The notes: generated by a model from the sequence alone, not told the origin. Positions 9,843 to 19,726 are shown, counted from the stretch's first letter. The stretch is DNA of 64,000 nucleotides from Altererythrobacter ishigakiensis (GCF_001663155.1 NZ_CP015963.1:992001-1056000); one strand, 5' to 3'. Numbers and translations: made by a program.

Positions 9843-11068
9843 TCGGCAAGCTGCGCGAGATAGGACGCAATATCGGTCCCGGTGCAATGGTCACCGCGGC
9901 CTTTATCGGGCCGGGCACGGTTACCACTTCGACCCTTGCGGGAGCTAACTTTGGCTATGCACTGCTTTGGGCACTGCTTTTCGCGACGGTTGGCACAATT
10001 GTCTTGCAGGAAATGGCTGCGAGGCTTGGTGTGGTGACGCGAAGAGGGCTGGGCGATGCGCTGGCAGATCTGTTTCATGAGTCAGTCTGGCGGTGGCCGC
10101 TGATCGCGCTGGTCGGCGCGGCGCTTTATATGGGCAATGCTGCCTATGAGGGAGGCAATCTGGCTGGAGCTGCACTGGGTTTGTCGGCGATCGCAGGCGA
10201 GAGTAAAGCGGCTTTCCAGGGTTCGATAGGTGTTATCTCGCTACTCGCTGCGGTGCTGCTCGCATCTGGGAGTTACCGTCATATCGAACGCGTGCTGATA
10301 GCGCTGGTGATGGTTATGGCGCTTGCGTTCGTGGCCACATTTCTGATCGTGCAACCGGACTTGGGTGCGATGTTCGGCGGAATGTTTTTGCCAAGCATTC
10401 CGGACGGTGCATTGATGACAGTGGTCGCGCTGATCGGCACGACTGTGGTGCCTTACAACCTTTTCCTCCACGCGAGTGCTGTGCGAAACCGGTTCAGTGG
10501 GCCGGAAGATTTGCCAGTTGCACGCGCGGATACAGTTGTAACAATCGGGATCGGCGGTTTGATCGCGATGCTGGTCGTCGCGACCGCATCTGCCAGTCTC
10601 TTTACTGCAGGAATTGCTGTTGCCAGCGCGGCTGACATGGCGGCGCAGTTTGAGCCTTTGTTCGGTGCGAATGCGAAGTATCTGATGGGGCTAGGGCTGT
10701 TCGCCGCAGGGTTGACCAGCGCGATTACGGCGCCGTTGGCAACGGGATATGCGATGTCCGAGATTCTTGGTGTCAGTGAAGCGGCCAAGCCCAATGTTTT
10801 GCGTTGGGTGGCGCTAAGCGTAATCATCATCGGCGCAGTCCTATCATTGACCGGCATCCGCCCTGTGACGATCATTCTCTTCGCGCAATTTGCTAATGGC
10901 ATCCTGCTGCCGGTGATCGCAGGGTTCTTGCTGTATGCCATGAATCAGGAAAGGCTTCTGGGTAAATATGTAAACAAGGTAGTCGCAAATGTAGCGGGTG
11001 TAGCTGTGCTGGTAATCGCGGCGGGCCTTGGTGTGCGGTCAATATTGAGCGCGCTGGGTGCGATCTAG
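9839..11068 (+). CDS. NRAMP-fold transporter lacking canonical metal ligands
   Basis: 409 residues with about 11 hydrophobic segments, overlapping the oxoprolinase stop by 4 bases. The first membrane helix aligns with MntH/NRAMP ([32 protein letters not shown]... in short stretches), but the metal-binding DPGN of TM1 reads GPGT, and the TM6 motif MPHN reads VPYN. In canonical NRAMPs the Asp, Asn and Met of these motifs bind Mn2+/Fe2+, so all three ligands are replaced here. The fold assignment is strong; the substrate is not. The operon context with a CoA transferase and a cyclic-amide hydrolase makes an organic substrate conceivable, but a different metal is also possible. Its stop lies in CTAG shared with the converging galK. 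Confidence 0.8.
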   Translation: MIGKLREIGRNIGPGAMVTAAFIGPGTVTTSTLAGANFGYALLWALLFATVGTIVLQEMAARLGVVTRRGLGDALADLFHESVWRWPLIALVGAALYMGNAAYEGGNLAGAALGLSAIAGESKAAFQGSIGVISLLAAVLLASGSYRHIERVLIALVMVMALAFVATFLIVQPDLGAMFGGMFLPSIPDGALMTVVALIGTTVVPYNLFLHASAVRNRFSGPEDLPVARADTVVTIGIGGLIAMLVVATASASLFTAGIAVASAADMAAQFEPLFGANAKYLMGLGLFAAGLTSAITAPLATGYAMSEILGVSEAAKPNVLRWVALSVIIIGAVLSLTGIRPVTIILFAQFANGILLPVIAGFLLYAMNQERLLGKYVNKVVANVAGVAVLVIAAGLGVRSILSALGAI

Positions 11069-12102
11069 CCGCCGCGAATGGTATCAATCAGCTTTGCTTG
11101 CGGATGAGCAGCCAGCAGCTTGGCTAACCAAATGTCCAGCGCATCATTTTCAACGCAAGCCACAATGCAACCGCCGAACCCGCCGCCAGTCAGCCTGGCT
11201 CCGACTGCGCCGAATTCCTGAGCATCGGCTACCAGAGCATCGATTGCGGGCAGCGACATTTCGAAATCGTCGCGCATCGACACATGGCTCTCGTTCATCG
11301 CTTGTCCCAGAGCGGCGATGTTATCGGCCTTCAGAGCTTCAACTGCAGCCAACACGCGGCGATGCTCTGTCGCGCAGTGCAGCGCGCGTTTCCGCGGAAT
11401 TTCAGCGAGCGATGATCGTGACACATCCTCTGGATCGAGCAGGCAAAGTTTCTCGGTCCCGAAAAAGGCTTTTGCCGCATCGCATTCTTGCTTGCGTTCA
11501 GCGTAGCGGCCATCGGTCAGCTTGCGGATCACGCCGGAATGAACAACGGCGATGGTATGGGTGCGCGGAAGCTCGACCAGTTCGTACTTCAGTGTCCTGG
11601 TATCTAGCGCCATCGCTGTCCCCGGCGTGGCAAGTGCAACCGCCATCTGATCCATGATCCCGCACGGGACGCCCATAAACTCGTTCTCGACCCGGCGCGC
11701 GGCGACAGCGATCTCAACGTCTGGCTGCACTCCACTGCCGGCTTCGCGCGCTGCCTTCAGCACAGCGACGATTAGCGCGGCGGAGGATGATAATCCCGAA
11801 CCTGCGGGTATTGTCGACTTGATTGAAACATCAGCGCCCTGTGCGATGAGCCCCATCGCGCGCGCTTCCCGCAATGCGCCGACGACTGGATCAGACCATT
11901 CTCCGCTCGCGCTGTCTGATAGGGTGCGCAGCGTTTCGTCGTAACCGGCACTTCGCGTGATGACCTGATCATCGCTGCGTGCTCCAAGCGTCAGTTCGAG
12001 CCCAACCGACAGTGCCGCGGGAAGCACCATTCCGCCATTGTAATCGGTATGCTCACCGATCAGATTGACGCGACCCGGTACCCGGACACGGACTTCAGAC
12101 AT
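11065..12102 (-). CDS. galK: Galactokinase
   Basis: 345 residues from the ATG at 12102 (MSEVRVRVPGRVNLIGEHTDYNGG). The GRVNLIGEHTDYNGG signature is the galactokinase motif; the GHMP ATP-binding loop PAGSGLSSSAA follows near residue 85, and GARLTGGGFGGCIVA near the C-terminus is the third GHMP motif. It phosphorylates galactose to galactose-1-phosphate in the Leloir pathway. It is the last gene of the operon alpha-galactosidase, glpD, galT, galK, overlapping the galT stop by 8 bases. It is somewhat shorter than the E. coli enzyme (about 382 residues) but complete in its motifs. The start choice is backed by the conserved N-terminus and the overlap. Confidence 0.95.
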   Translation of the reverse strand: MSEVRVRVPGRVNLIGEHTDYNGGMVLPAALSVGLELTLGARSDDQVITRSAGYDETLRTLSDSASGEWSDPVVGALREARAMGLIAQGADVSIKSTIPAGSGLSSSAALIVAVLKAAREAGSGVQPDVEIAVAARRVENEFMGVPCGIMDQMAVALATPGTAMALDTRTLKYELVELPRTHTIAVVHSGVIRKLTDGRYAERKQECDAAKAFFGTEKLCLLDPEDVSRSSLAEIPRKRALHCATEHRRVLAAVEALKADNIAALGQAMNESHVSMRDDFEMSLPAIDALVADAQEFGAVGARLTGGGFGGCIVACVENDALDIWLAKLLAAHPQAKLIDTIRGG

Positions 12103-13174
12103 CGCGCAGCGCCTTTGCGGCGTCTTCCGGCATGACATCGACCGTGAACGTCCCCGTATGCTGCTCGACAGATGCGAGAAATTTCACGCGGCCCGGCGCA
12201 CGCAGCAGCGGGTAAAACTGCACGGTGAAGTGATAAGCAGAGGAACCACCTGACGGCGCCGCATGAAATGCCATCATGGTCGCGGCTGGCCCTTCGAACA
12301 GCGCATCATAGCGGCGTGTCACCTCGCCCAGCATATGCGCCAGCGCATCCAACTCTTCGTCTGTGCAGTCCCACGGTCCTTCGCGGCGGATGCGCGGAGC
12401 AAGCCAGACTTCGTAAGGGAAGCGGGCATAGCGCGGCACGAAGGCGGCGATCCCGCATTGCTCTTCAATTCCGTATTCAGGCATGGCCGCCGAGATTTCG
12501 CTCGCCAGATCATAGCCCCCCGCAAAGACATCCACGGCGCGCTGATGTACCTTTGGCACTCGCTTAAATCCGTAGATCTGACCGTGCGGGTGATGCAGCG
12601 TCACTCCGACCTCGTCGCCGCGATTCTCAAATGGCAGCACATATTGGCAGCCCGCTGCAAACAGGCTGTGATAGCGATCGAGCAGTGCAGCGAGCAGCAC
12701 GCGCCGCCGATCTTGCCCGATGGTGTGGAGGTTCCCTTCAGCTTCCGGCCCATAGACCACCACTTCGCATTTCCCGCGTGCCGGTTCGGTTGCGATCCCT
12801 TCGAGCGAAGCGGCTTCGCTGGCCAGCGGATGGAAGGCGGCAAACTTGTTGTCGAAGATCGCCAGCTCGAAATCCGCAAAGGGAATTTCGGTTGCTGGTC
12901 CGCCAGCGCGTGTCGGGGCAAGCGGGTCGTCAGCTGCAGACGGTTTGAATGTGCGGTTCTGCCGATGCGCCGCATAGACATTCCACTCATCGCGTAGGGG
13001 ATGGTGGCGAATTTCGCCGCCAAGCGGCAGGCCTTCTGACTCCTCCGGCAAGGGCTCGAGACTGTGCGGTGCATGCCCGTAAAGACGTAACATCCGCTCG
13101 TCCGCCTTGATATGCTCACGGCAGTAAACGGGCTTCCCGCCGATACCGCGCGCAAGTTCGAACGCGCCGCTCAT
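12095..13174 (-). CDS. galT: Galactose-1-phosphate uridylyltransferase
   Basis: 359 residues from the ATG at 13174, which overlaps the glpD stop (ATGA). The N-terminal half contains HPLRDEWNVYAAHRQNRTFKP, and the active-site motif TLHHPHGQIYG carries the HPH that forms the uridylyl-histidine intermediate. The C-terminal half (PYEVWLAPRI, HFTVQFYPLLR) is the second HIT-like domain of GalT. It converts galactose-1-phosphate and UDP-glucose to glucose-1-phosphate and UDP-galactose. A UDP-galactose 4-epimerase (galE) is not in the window and must be elsewhere. It is translationally coupled to both neighbours by overlaps. Confidence 0.95.
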   Translation of the reverse strand: MSGAFELARGIGGKPVYCREHIKADERMLRLYGHAPHSLEPLPEESEGLPLGGEIRHHPLRDEWNVYAAHRQNRTFKPSAADDPLAPTRAGGPATEIPFADFELAIFDNKFAAFHPLASEAASLEGIATEPARGKCEVVVYGPEAEGNLHTIGQDRRRVLLAALLDRYHSLFAAGCQYVLPFENRGDEVGVTLHHPHGQIYGFKRVPKVHQRAVDVFAGGYDLASEISAAMPEYGIEEQCGIAAFVPRYARFPYEVWLAPRIRREGPWDCTDEELDALAHMLGEVTRRYDALFEGPAATMMAFHAAPSGGSSAYHFTVQFYPLLRAPGRVKFLASVEQHTGTFTVDVMPEDAAKALRDV

Positions 13175-14664
13175 GCCAATACCTCGGCTTTCACAAACCA
13201 TGCCGCAACGCGTTCCTGCGCAGCCTTGTCCAGATGCAGACCCAGCTTGCTGCGCCGCCACAACACGTCTTCCGCATCGCGTGCGAATTCATGCTTCGCC
13301 AGATAGCGCAATTCCGCCTCATACAGATCACCACCCATATGCTCGCCCAGGTCTTCCAAGCCGTTCGCGCCGCCTAGGATCGCGTCGATCCTGGTGCCAT
13401 AAGCTCGGCAAAGCCGCCGCACGCCCCCGGGCCCAAACCACGGATATTTGGCCATGCTTTCGGCAAAGAAGGTATCGAAACGTGCGGGATCGATATCGCC
13501 GCCTGGCAAGGGGGTGCTGCCAGTCCAGCTTTCACCTTCGGCCAACCCCAGCTTTTGCAAAGCATGCTCGGCCAGCTTGCGATAAGTGGTGATCTTGCCT
13601 CCAAAGATCGACAGGATTGGCGCGCCGTCACTCTCGTCCAGATCGAACACGTAATCGCGCGTCACTGTGGAGTTGTCGGATCTGTGATCGTCATAGAGCG
13701 GACGAACCCCGGAATAATCCCACACCGCGTCATCGGGGGTGACATCATGGCGCAGATATTCATTGATCGCATCGCAGATATAGGTCTTTTCTTCGTCCGA
13801 AATCGCGACCGTGTTGGGGTCATCCCTGAACAGGACATCAGTAGTCCCGACCAAGGTGAATTCGCGCTCATAGGGGATCGCAAAGACGATGCGATTGTCG
13901 CGGTTCTGGAAAATATAGGCGTGCTTGCCTTCGTAAAGCTTGGGGAAGATGAGATGACTTCCCTTCACCAGCCGCAGATTGGTGTGATTGCGGCCCGGCT
14001 GGGCGGTATCGAGCACTTTGTCGACCCAGGGGCCGGCAGCATTGACCACGATTTTCGCTGATACTTGTACCTCACCGGTGTTGCCGCGCAGCGTTGCGGT
14101 CCAGCGATCCGCCGCACGCTTCAGCCCAATGCATTTGGTCCGCGTGCGAACGTCTGCCCCGCGTTCATTTGCGTCCTGACAGTTGAGGGCAACCAGCCGT
14201 GCATCCTCTACCCAGCAGTCCGAATATTCCCATCCCCGGGTCAGCCGATCCTCAAGGATTTCCCTGTGCGGATGATCGCGTAGCTTGACTGATCTGGTGG
14301 GGGGCAGCAGTTTTCGCCCACCCAGATTGTCATACATGTAGAGGCCAAGTCGCAGCAGCCATTTGGGCCGCAGCCCCCGATCATGCGGCAGAACGAAGCG
14401 CAGCGGCCAGATGATGTGCGGGGCTATTCCAAGCAACCGCTCCCGCTCAATCAGGCTTTCCCGCACCAGCCGGAACTCGAAATGCTCAAGATAGCGCAAC
14501 CCGCCATGGACAAGCTTGGTTGATGCGCTGGAGGTGTGCGAACCCAGATCATCCTTTTCGACCAGCAGTACCTTCAGCCCGCGCCCGGCGGCGTCACGCG
14601 CAATACCTGCGCCGTTGATTCCGCCGCCAATGATCAGCAAATCATAGGTGTCGTCGTCGCTCAA
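13171..14664 (-). CDS. glpD: Aerobic glycerol-3-phosphate dehydrogenase
   Basis: 497 residues with an N-terminal FAD-binding motif DLLIIGGGINGAGIARDAAGRG, then SSASTKLVHGGLRYLE and further on GGKITTYRKLAEHAL, all typical of GlpD. It oxidises sn-glycerol-3-phosphate to dihydroxyacetone phosphate and passes electrons to the quinone pool as a peripheral membrane enzyme. It is unusual to find it between an alpha-galactosidase and galT, overlapping both by 4 bases; no glpK or glpF is nearby. The placement suggests that glycerol or glycerol-3-phosphate arises from the same substrate as galactose. Length matches the family. Confidence 0.95.
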   Translation of the reverse strand: MSDDDTYDLLIIGGGINGAGIARDAAGRGLKVLLVEKDDLGSHTSSASTKLVHGGLRYLEHFEFRLVRESLIERERLLGIAPHIIWPLRFVLPHDRGLRPKWLLRLGLYMYDNLGGRKLLPPTRSVKLRDHPHREILEDRLTRGWEYSDCWVEDARLVALNCQDANERGADVRTRTKCIGLKRAADRWTATLRGNTGEVQVSAKIVVNAAGPWVDKVLDTAQPGRNHTNLRLVKGSHLIFPKLYEGKHAYIFQNRDNRIVFAIPYEREFTLVGTTDVLFRDDPNTVAISDEEKTYICDAINEYLRHDVTPDDAVWDYSGVRPLYDDHRSDNSTVTRDYVFDLDESDGAPILSIFGGKITTYRKLAEHALQKLGLAEGESWTGSTPLPGGDIDPARFDTFFAESMAKYPWFGPGGVRRLCRAYGTRIDAILGGANGLEDLGEHMGGDLYEAELRYLAKHEFARDAEDVLWRRSKLGLHLDKAAQERVAAWFVKAEVLA

Positions 14665-16763
14665 TTCTCTGCTTTCAAATGATAGATCAGGCAGGTGTCA
14701 GGATAGGTCTGCGGCAGCTGTAATCCGTAGCCCATCAGCGCCGATCCGGCAAAGCTGCCGATACCCTTGGCCAGGAATTCGGGCCACAGCAGGCTGACCT
14801 GATAGTGTTTGCCAGGGTCCAGTCCGGCGAAATGGAGCCGCGGCGGATGCGTCGTGGGGTGCTGGTCCAGCACGGCCAGCTGGACAAGCGCTTCCGTGGC
14901 ACGGTTGGAAACCACTGCAATCCCGGCCAGATGTTCAGGCGTCTCGAGCCGATGATATTCACCGCCATGGATCAGGTCGCGGTGCTGCGTGTGCAGCGCG
15001 ATCGCACGTTTCAGGACCTCGCGATCGGCCTCGCTTTCCTTGGCGAGATCGAGTTCCATTCCCATGTGCCCGAACACCGCTGTGCCCGCGCGGAAATGCA
15101 TATCGGAGCGCCGTCCGGTGATGTGGCATTTCTTCGGGCCCACATGATTGCCCAGCACTGCCAGCGGCAGAAAATACGCCGCGCCGCGCATGATCGAATG
15201 CCGCGCGCGGGCATCGTTATTGTCGCTGGTCCACACACGCCCGGTGCGCTCGACCATATTGTAGTCAGCGCGCGCGCCTCCGCTTGAGCAGGTTTCGATG
15301 GCGAGCTCTGGACATGCGCCGCGGATGCGGTTGATCAGTGTCGAAACTGCTTGCGTTTGCGCATGCATCATCGGGCGACCATTCGTGCCACCGGGATGCT
15401 GGATATCGCGGTTCATGTCCCATTTGATGTAGGCGATATCGAGCTCTTGCACGAGCAATGTGATCCGTTCGAACAGATATTCGCTGACTTCCGGCCGGGT
15501 CAGGTCAAGCGGCAGCTGATGGCGCGAGGCAATCGGCTCAACACCTTCGACTTGCAGAACCCAATCGGGGTGCTCGCGGTAGAGGTCGCTGTCTGGATTG
15601 ACCATTTCCGGTTCGAACCACAGGCCGAACTCCATGCCGAGCGCGCGGACGTGGTCTGCGAGCGGCTTTAGCCCGTCAGGATAGACATCCTTCGCGACGT
15701 ACCAATCGCCAAGGCCAGCCCGGTCATTGCGCCGCGCGCCGAACCAGCCATCGTCGAGCACGAAACGTTCTGCGCCGATCTCGGCGGCTTGCTCTGCCAA
15801 TGAGAACAGCTTTTCCGGTGAGTGATCGAAATAGACCGCTTCCCAGGTGTTGAAATGGACCGGGCGCGACTTTGCGCCTTTGACCAGGTCATCGCGCACA
15901 AAACGGTGCAGCTTGCGGGTAACATCGCCATAGCCTGCGTCCGACCATGCCGCGAAGATCGGCGCGCAGATATGCTGTTCGCCAGCTTGCAGCGTTATCT
16001 CGCCCGGTAGCAGCAGATCGCCCGCCTGCAGTGACAGGGTATTATCGGCCAGTCGATCTATGCGCATCCGGTGGTTGCCGCTGGCAGCCAGATGCACCGC
16101 GCAAGCGAGCCCATGCGCCTCGCTGGTGGTTGGTGTTCCCAGATAGAATCCCGGATAGGTGTCATGGCTTGGGCGTCCGGCGCGGTTTTCCCGCACAAAC
16201 GATCCACGCACCAGATCGTGTTGCTCGGTTTGGAACTCGTGCGCCCATTTGCCTGTGAAGCTGGTGACGCGAGTGAGACGCGGATCAATAGGCAGGCACA
16301 CCGCGCTCAACCACTCGAGTGAAACAGGCGCACCACCCTCATTGCTCAGGATCGTCGCGAATTGCACTACGCCGCTGCGGCCAATCAGATTGATCAGGTG
16401 ATGCAGCGTCACGCCGCTTGGCGTGTCGACCGCTGTAATCCGGCAATGACCTTTTCCGTCGGTTTGTACATTTGTCACTCGCGGATCGAGCGCCCAGTGC
16501 TTCCCTGCCGAATGTGCAAGCAGGCCCGGAGGAGAAGGATGCCCGGTTCCGATGCAATTAAGCCAAGAGGGTGCAATGGGTTGCAGTGGTCCGCCCGGCG
16601 CATGCTGACGCTCTGCCAATGCCTCTAGCTCCTGCGCCTTGGCATTTGGCAAATTGGGGCCGCCATAAAGGATCTGTGGACGCTGACCTTTTCGCGCGTC
16701 GACGGCAATCATGGTTCCTCCGTTGCGAAGAACGATGGGACCTGTGCTCGAATCTGCGGTCAT
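14661..16763 (-). CDS. Alpha-galactosidase (glycoside hydrolase family 36)
   Basis: About 700 residues. I chose the ATG at 16763 (MTADSSTGPIVLRNGG); ATGs at 16778 and 16811 are also in frame. GH36 hallmarks: EWLSAVCLPIDPRL in the N-terminal beta domain, RFVLDDGWFGARRND and GMEFGLWFEPEMVNPDSDLY in the barrel, IAYIKWDMNRDI with the nucleophile Asp of KWD, ETCSSGGARADY, and VWTSDNNDARAR with the acid/base Asp. No signal peptide is obvious, so it probably acts in the cytoplasm on an imported galactoside. It is the first gene of a four-gene minus-strand operon and is divergent from a sodium:solute symporter, the likely importer. Confidence 0.93.
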   Translation of the reverse strand: MTADSSTGPIVLRNGGTMIAVDARKGQRPQILYGGPNLPNAKAQELEALAERQHAPGGPLQPIAPSWLNCIGTGHPSPPGLLAHSAGKHWALDPRVTNVQTDGKGHCRITAVDTPSGVTLHHLINLIGRSGVVQFATILSNEGGAPVSLEWLSAVCLPIDPRLTRVTSFTGKWAHEFQTEQHDLVRGSFVRENRAGRPSHDTYPGFYLGTPTTSEAHGLACAVHLAASGNHRMRIDRLADNTLSLQAGDLLLPGEITLQAGEQHICAPIFAAWSDAGYGDVTRKLHRFVRDDLVKGAKSRPVHFNTWEAVYFDHSPEKLFSLAEQAAEIGAERFVLDDGWFGARRNDRAGLGDWYVAKDVYPDGLKPLADHVRALGMEFGLWFEPEMVNPDSDLYREHPDWVLQVEGVEPIASRHQLPLDLTRPEVSEYLFERITLLVQELDIAYIKWDMNRDIQHPGGTNGRPMMHAQTQAVSTLINRIRGACPELAIETCSSGGARADYNMVERTGRVWTSDNNDARARHSIMRGAAYFLPLAVLGNHVGPKKCHITGRRSDMHFRAGTAVFGHMGMELDLAKESEADREVLKRAIALHTQHRDLIHGGEYHRLETPEHLAGIAVVSNRATEALVQLAVLDQHPTTHPPRLHFAGLDPGKHYQVSLLWPEFLAKGIGSFAGSALMGYGLQLPQTYPDTCLIYHLKAEN

Positions 16764-16855
16764 GCGTGCGCTATCCATTGCCTTTTCGCATCCGGCTCTA
16801 TCGGATTTCATTAGACGCCGCTATCGCGCGAAACGAGGGAAGGGGAGAAAAATCA

Positions 16856-18343
16856 ATGGCCAACCCGGTGCAGGTCGCGGTTTTCCTGATTTTGATGGCG
16901 GTTCTGGCGGGTATGACCTGGCGCAAGGTTGCTGCGGCGCGTGCGGCAAGTCATGCCTCGGCGGACAAAGAGATTTTCCTCGCTGGCGGGGGGCTCAGCT
17001 GGTTCTTCGTCGCTGGCGCAATCACGCTGACTAATTTGTCGACCGATCAACTGGTTGGCATGAACGGCGCGCAAATGCTGCTTGTTGCCTGGTGGGAGCT
17101 GGCGGGCTTTGTCGGTTTGCTGATGCTCGCCTTTGTTTTCGTGCCGATCTATTATCGCAACAACTGCACGACGGTGACCGAACTGTTGGAAAAACGCTAT
17201 GACGGTGCGAGCATTCGCACGGTCATTTCCGGCCTGTTTCTTGCCGGCAATATCCTGATATATCTGCCGGCTGTGATCTATAGCGGATCGCTGTTCACGC
17301 AGACCGTCTTCGGTACAGACCTACCCTTGCTGGTGATTGCAGCAGTCTTCGCGGTTGTGGGCGCCTCTTACGCTATTCTGGGCGGATTGCGCGCGGTGGC
17401 CGTGCTCGACACCTATAGCGGAATCGGCATTCTGGGTCTGGCGCTGGTAGTGGTGTTCCTCGCGCTTCAGGCAATCAATTTCGACTTCTCTGGCATACCG
17501 GCCGAGCGTCTTTCGATGGTCGGAGACAATGATTCCCAGATTCCGTTCCACACGCTCTTTACCGGCATGCTGTTCATCCAGATCTTCTATTGGTCGACAA
17601 ATCAGAACATCACGCAAAAGGCGCTGGCCGCTCCAAATGTAAAAGAGGCGCAAAAAGGGATCATCGCAGCGGCGATAATTCGCGTTCTGATCGTTCCGCC
17701 AATCGTCGTCGTGCCCGGCGTGGTTGCCTTCAAATTGTTCGGCGGTGTGGGTGACGAGGCCTATGGCATGCTGGTGGGCGAAGTCTTGCCCAGCTGGACC
17801 AGCGGGCTCTTCGCAGCAATGATCGCGGCGGCGGTATTGACGACCTATTCGGCTGTCATGAACGCCACGATCACGCTGTGGTCAGTCGACTTCCACCGCA
17901 AGTTCATCAACCCTGAAGTCAATGTGGTAAGCCTCAATCGCAAGGTCGGGATTGGAGCGATGATCATTTCTATCGCGCTTGTCCCGATTTACGCGAATGC
18001 GGAGAGCATTATCGACCTTCTACAGCAGTTAAACGGCCTTCTTTCGATGCCGATCCTGTCCGCATTCGCGGCTGCACTGCTGTTCCGGAACATGGATGCG
18101 CGCGCAGCTGTTTCAGGCCTGATTTATGGCGTTGCGATCTATGCCCTGCACACGTTTTACCTTTACACTGAGCAGGGGATATGGGGCGGCACAACCTTCT
18201 ATCGCTACCTCGGCCTAGACTGGCTGCACTACATCGATGTGATGGTGTTTGTGCTGTTCAGTTCGATCATCGTCTCGCTGCTGGTTAACCGGATTGCCTT
18301 TGGTCAAATCGCCCGTCCGGTATGGAAGGCAGCCCACACATAG
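16856..18343 (+). CDS. Sodium:solute symporter (SSS/SGLT family)
   Basis: 495 residues from the ATG at 16856, preceded by a strong ribosome-binding site (AGGGGAG at 16841-16847). About 13-14 membrane helices are visible. The segments FLAGGGLSWFFVAGAITLTNLSTDQLVG and YWSTNQNITQKALAA are typical of sugar symporters of the SSS family (SGLT-like). The gene is divergent from the alpha-galactosidase operon across a short shared promoter region (16764-16855), so it most likely imports the galactoside or galactose using the Na+ gradient. The frame is open upstream of the ATG, but those codons do not resemble the family. Exact substrate unknown. Confidence 0.9.
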   Translation: MANPVQVAVFLILMAVLAGMTWRKVAAARAASHASADKEIFLAGGGLSWFFVAGAITLTNLSTDQLVGMNGAQMLLVAWWELAGFVGLLMLAFVFVPIYYRNNCTTVTELLEKRYDGASIRTVISGLFLAGNILIYLPAVIYSGSLFTQTVFGTDLPLLVIAAVFAVVGASYAILGGLRAVAVLDTYSGIGILGLALVVVFLALQAINFDFSGIPAERLSMVGDNDSQIPFHTLFTGMLFIQIFYWSTNQNITQKALAAPNVKEAQKGIIAAAIIRVLIVPPIVVVPGVVAFKLFGGVGDEAYGMLVGEVLPSWTSGLFAAMIAAAVLTTYSAVMNATITLWSVDFHRKFINPEVNVVSLNRKVGIGAMIISIALVPIYANAESIIDLLQQLNGLLSMPILSAFAAALLFRNMDARAAVSGLIYGVAIYALHTFYLYTEQGIWGGTTFYRYLGLDWLHYIDVMVFVLFSSIIVSLLVNRIAFGQIARPVWKAAHT

Positions 18344-18437
18344 GGTATCAGACATCGGGGTGCGGGAACTCCCACGCCCTTCCATGGGTTGGAAAGTTGC
18401 AATCGCTGCAGTTACGCGGCGGCAATCGGGGCAGTCC

Positions 18438-19706
18438 ATGCGTGATCATCCTCTGCGAAAACAGGCCGTTGGCGAGATGCATTTGCGTCGCTGGCCAGAG
18501 CTGCCCGTCCCGTGTGTGATCGTCCAATGGGTTTTGATTGTCGATGATACAGAGCGGGAAGAGGAACTCGCAGCTATCGAGGAGCGAGCTCTTCCGGGTG
18601 ATATCCTCGCGAATCCGGCCTTTCGCGCGGGTAATCTGACCGATGACATCAAGTTCGTGTGGGAAAAGCACAGCGAAGGCACATCCCTGACTCTGTTTGC
18701 GCGCGATATGGGCCCCGATGCATTCTTGGAGCCAGAGAATAGCGCCGATCTGAAGGCAGCGCTCGAATGGGCACAGGGCCTACCCGGGCAGATCGTGCGA
18801 AGCACGCGAATCTGGGTTGCGGAGAATGACGCGCAGATCGAAGATGTGCTGCCAAGCCTGAACCTGGTGCGGGCCGAACTGGTTTCTTGCCACTTGGGGC
18901 GCAATATTCGCATGTGGTCCGATTTTCGCTTGAAGGGCGATGGCTTCGGGCGGCTGTTGATTGCCGCCAACGGAGCGGAACCAGCAGAGATTACCCGGCA
19001 GGTGCAGCGGGTTCAGGAACTTGGCAATTATCGCAACCGTGCCTTGCTCGGCTTACCGGTAGCACGGGAATGCTGGCCAAAGCTGGATGAGGCCGAAGAC
19101 CGCCTGCGAGATCTTGCGGCACGCATTGACAATCAGGACGAGAGCGATGACCGCCTTACCGATACGCTGTCCAAGCTGTCGCTGGAACTGGCGGCAATCG
19201 AGACTTCCATATCTTTCCGAATGGACGCGACCAAGGCTTACGCACAGCTGGTCAAGGATAGACTCGTCCAGATAGATTCGCGCCACATCCCGGGCTATTC
19301 CTCTTTGACTGACTTCACTCAGCGGCGGTTCTTTCCTGCGATGAACACCTGTGAAGCGACCACGGCGCGGGTGCGGCAGCTGGCCTTGCGCGCAGCGCAG
19401 TTGGCATCGCTTTTGCGCGCGCGGATCGAGACACGGATCGAGAACCAGAACGCGAAGCTGTTGCGGTCAATGGAACAAAGCACCAGCATGCAGGTTCGGT
19501 TGCAGCAGCTGGTCGAAGGCTTCTCGGTCGTGGCCCTCAGCTATTACCTGATCGGATTGATCGGGTATCTGATCAGCGCATTGCCGCTTTCTCAATACGG
19601 GCTGAGCAAGGAATGGGTACTGGCTGCTCTTGTCATTCCCGTGGTCGGCACAATCTGGATCGGGATGCGGGTTCTAAAACGCAGGCTGTTCAATGAAAGT
19701 AAGTAG
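18438..19706 (+). CDS. DUF3422 family membrane-anchored protein
   Basis: 422 residues from the ATG at 18438, giving the family N-terminus MRDHPLRKQAVGEMHLRRWPEL (the HPLR...E-H-R pattern of DUF3422). The central part is helical and charged, and two hydrophobic helices near the C-terminus (SVVALSYYLIGLIGYLIS and VLAALVIPVVGTIWIG) would anchor it in the inner membrane. Its biochemical role is not known. It lies directly upstream of bchI in the same direction, 57 bases away, but the operator in front of bchI suggests separate transcription of the photosynthesis genes. An upstream ATG at 18384 is an alternative start. Confidence 0.8.
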   Translation: MRDHPLRKQAVGEMHLRRWPELPVPCVIVQWVLIVDDTEREEELAAIEERALPGDILANPAFRAGNLTDDIKFVWEKHSEGTSLTLFARDMGPDAFLEPENSADLKAALEWAQGLPGQIVRSTRIWVAENDAQIEDVLPSLNLVRAELVSCHLGRNIRMWSDFRLKGDGFGRLLIAANGAEPAEITRQVQRVQELGNYRNRALLGLPVARECWPKLDEAEDRLRDLAARIDNQDESDDRLTDTLSKLSLELAAIETSISFRMDATKAYAQLVKDRLVQIDSRHIPGYSSLTDFTQRRFFPAMNTCEATTARVRQLALRAAQLASLLRARIETRIENQNAKLLRSMEQSTSMQVRLQQLVEGFSVVALSYYLIGLIGYLISALPLSQYGLSKEWVLAALVIPVVGTIWIGMRVLKRRLFNESK

Positions 19707-19726
19707 CCGACGGGAAAACTAAAACT

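Noticed and set aside
9839-11068. Annotation as Mn2+ transporter MntH
   Set aside because: The DPGN and MPHN ligand motifs are both changed, so the metal specificity cannot be carried over.
12263-12997. Plus-strand open frame of 244 codons opposite galT
   Set aside because: It is the antisense shadow of a clearly conserved gene, has no ribosome-binding site that I can see and no recognisable motifs.
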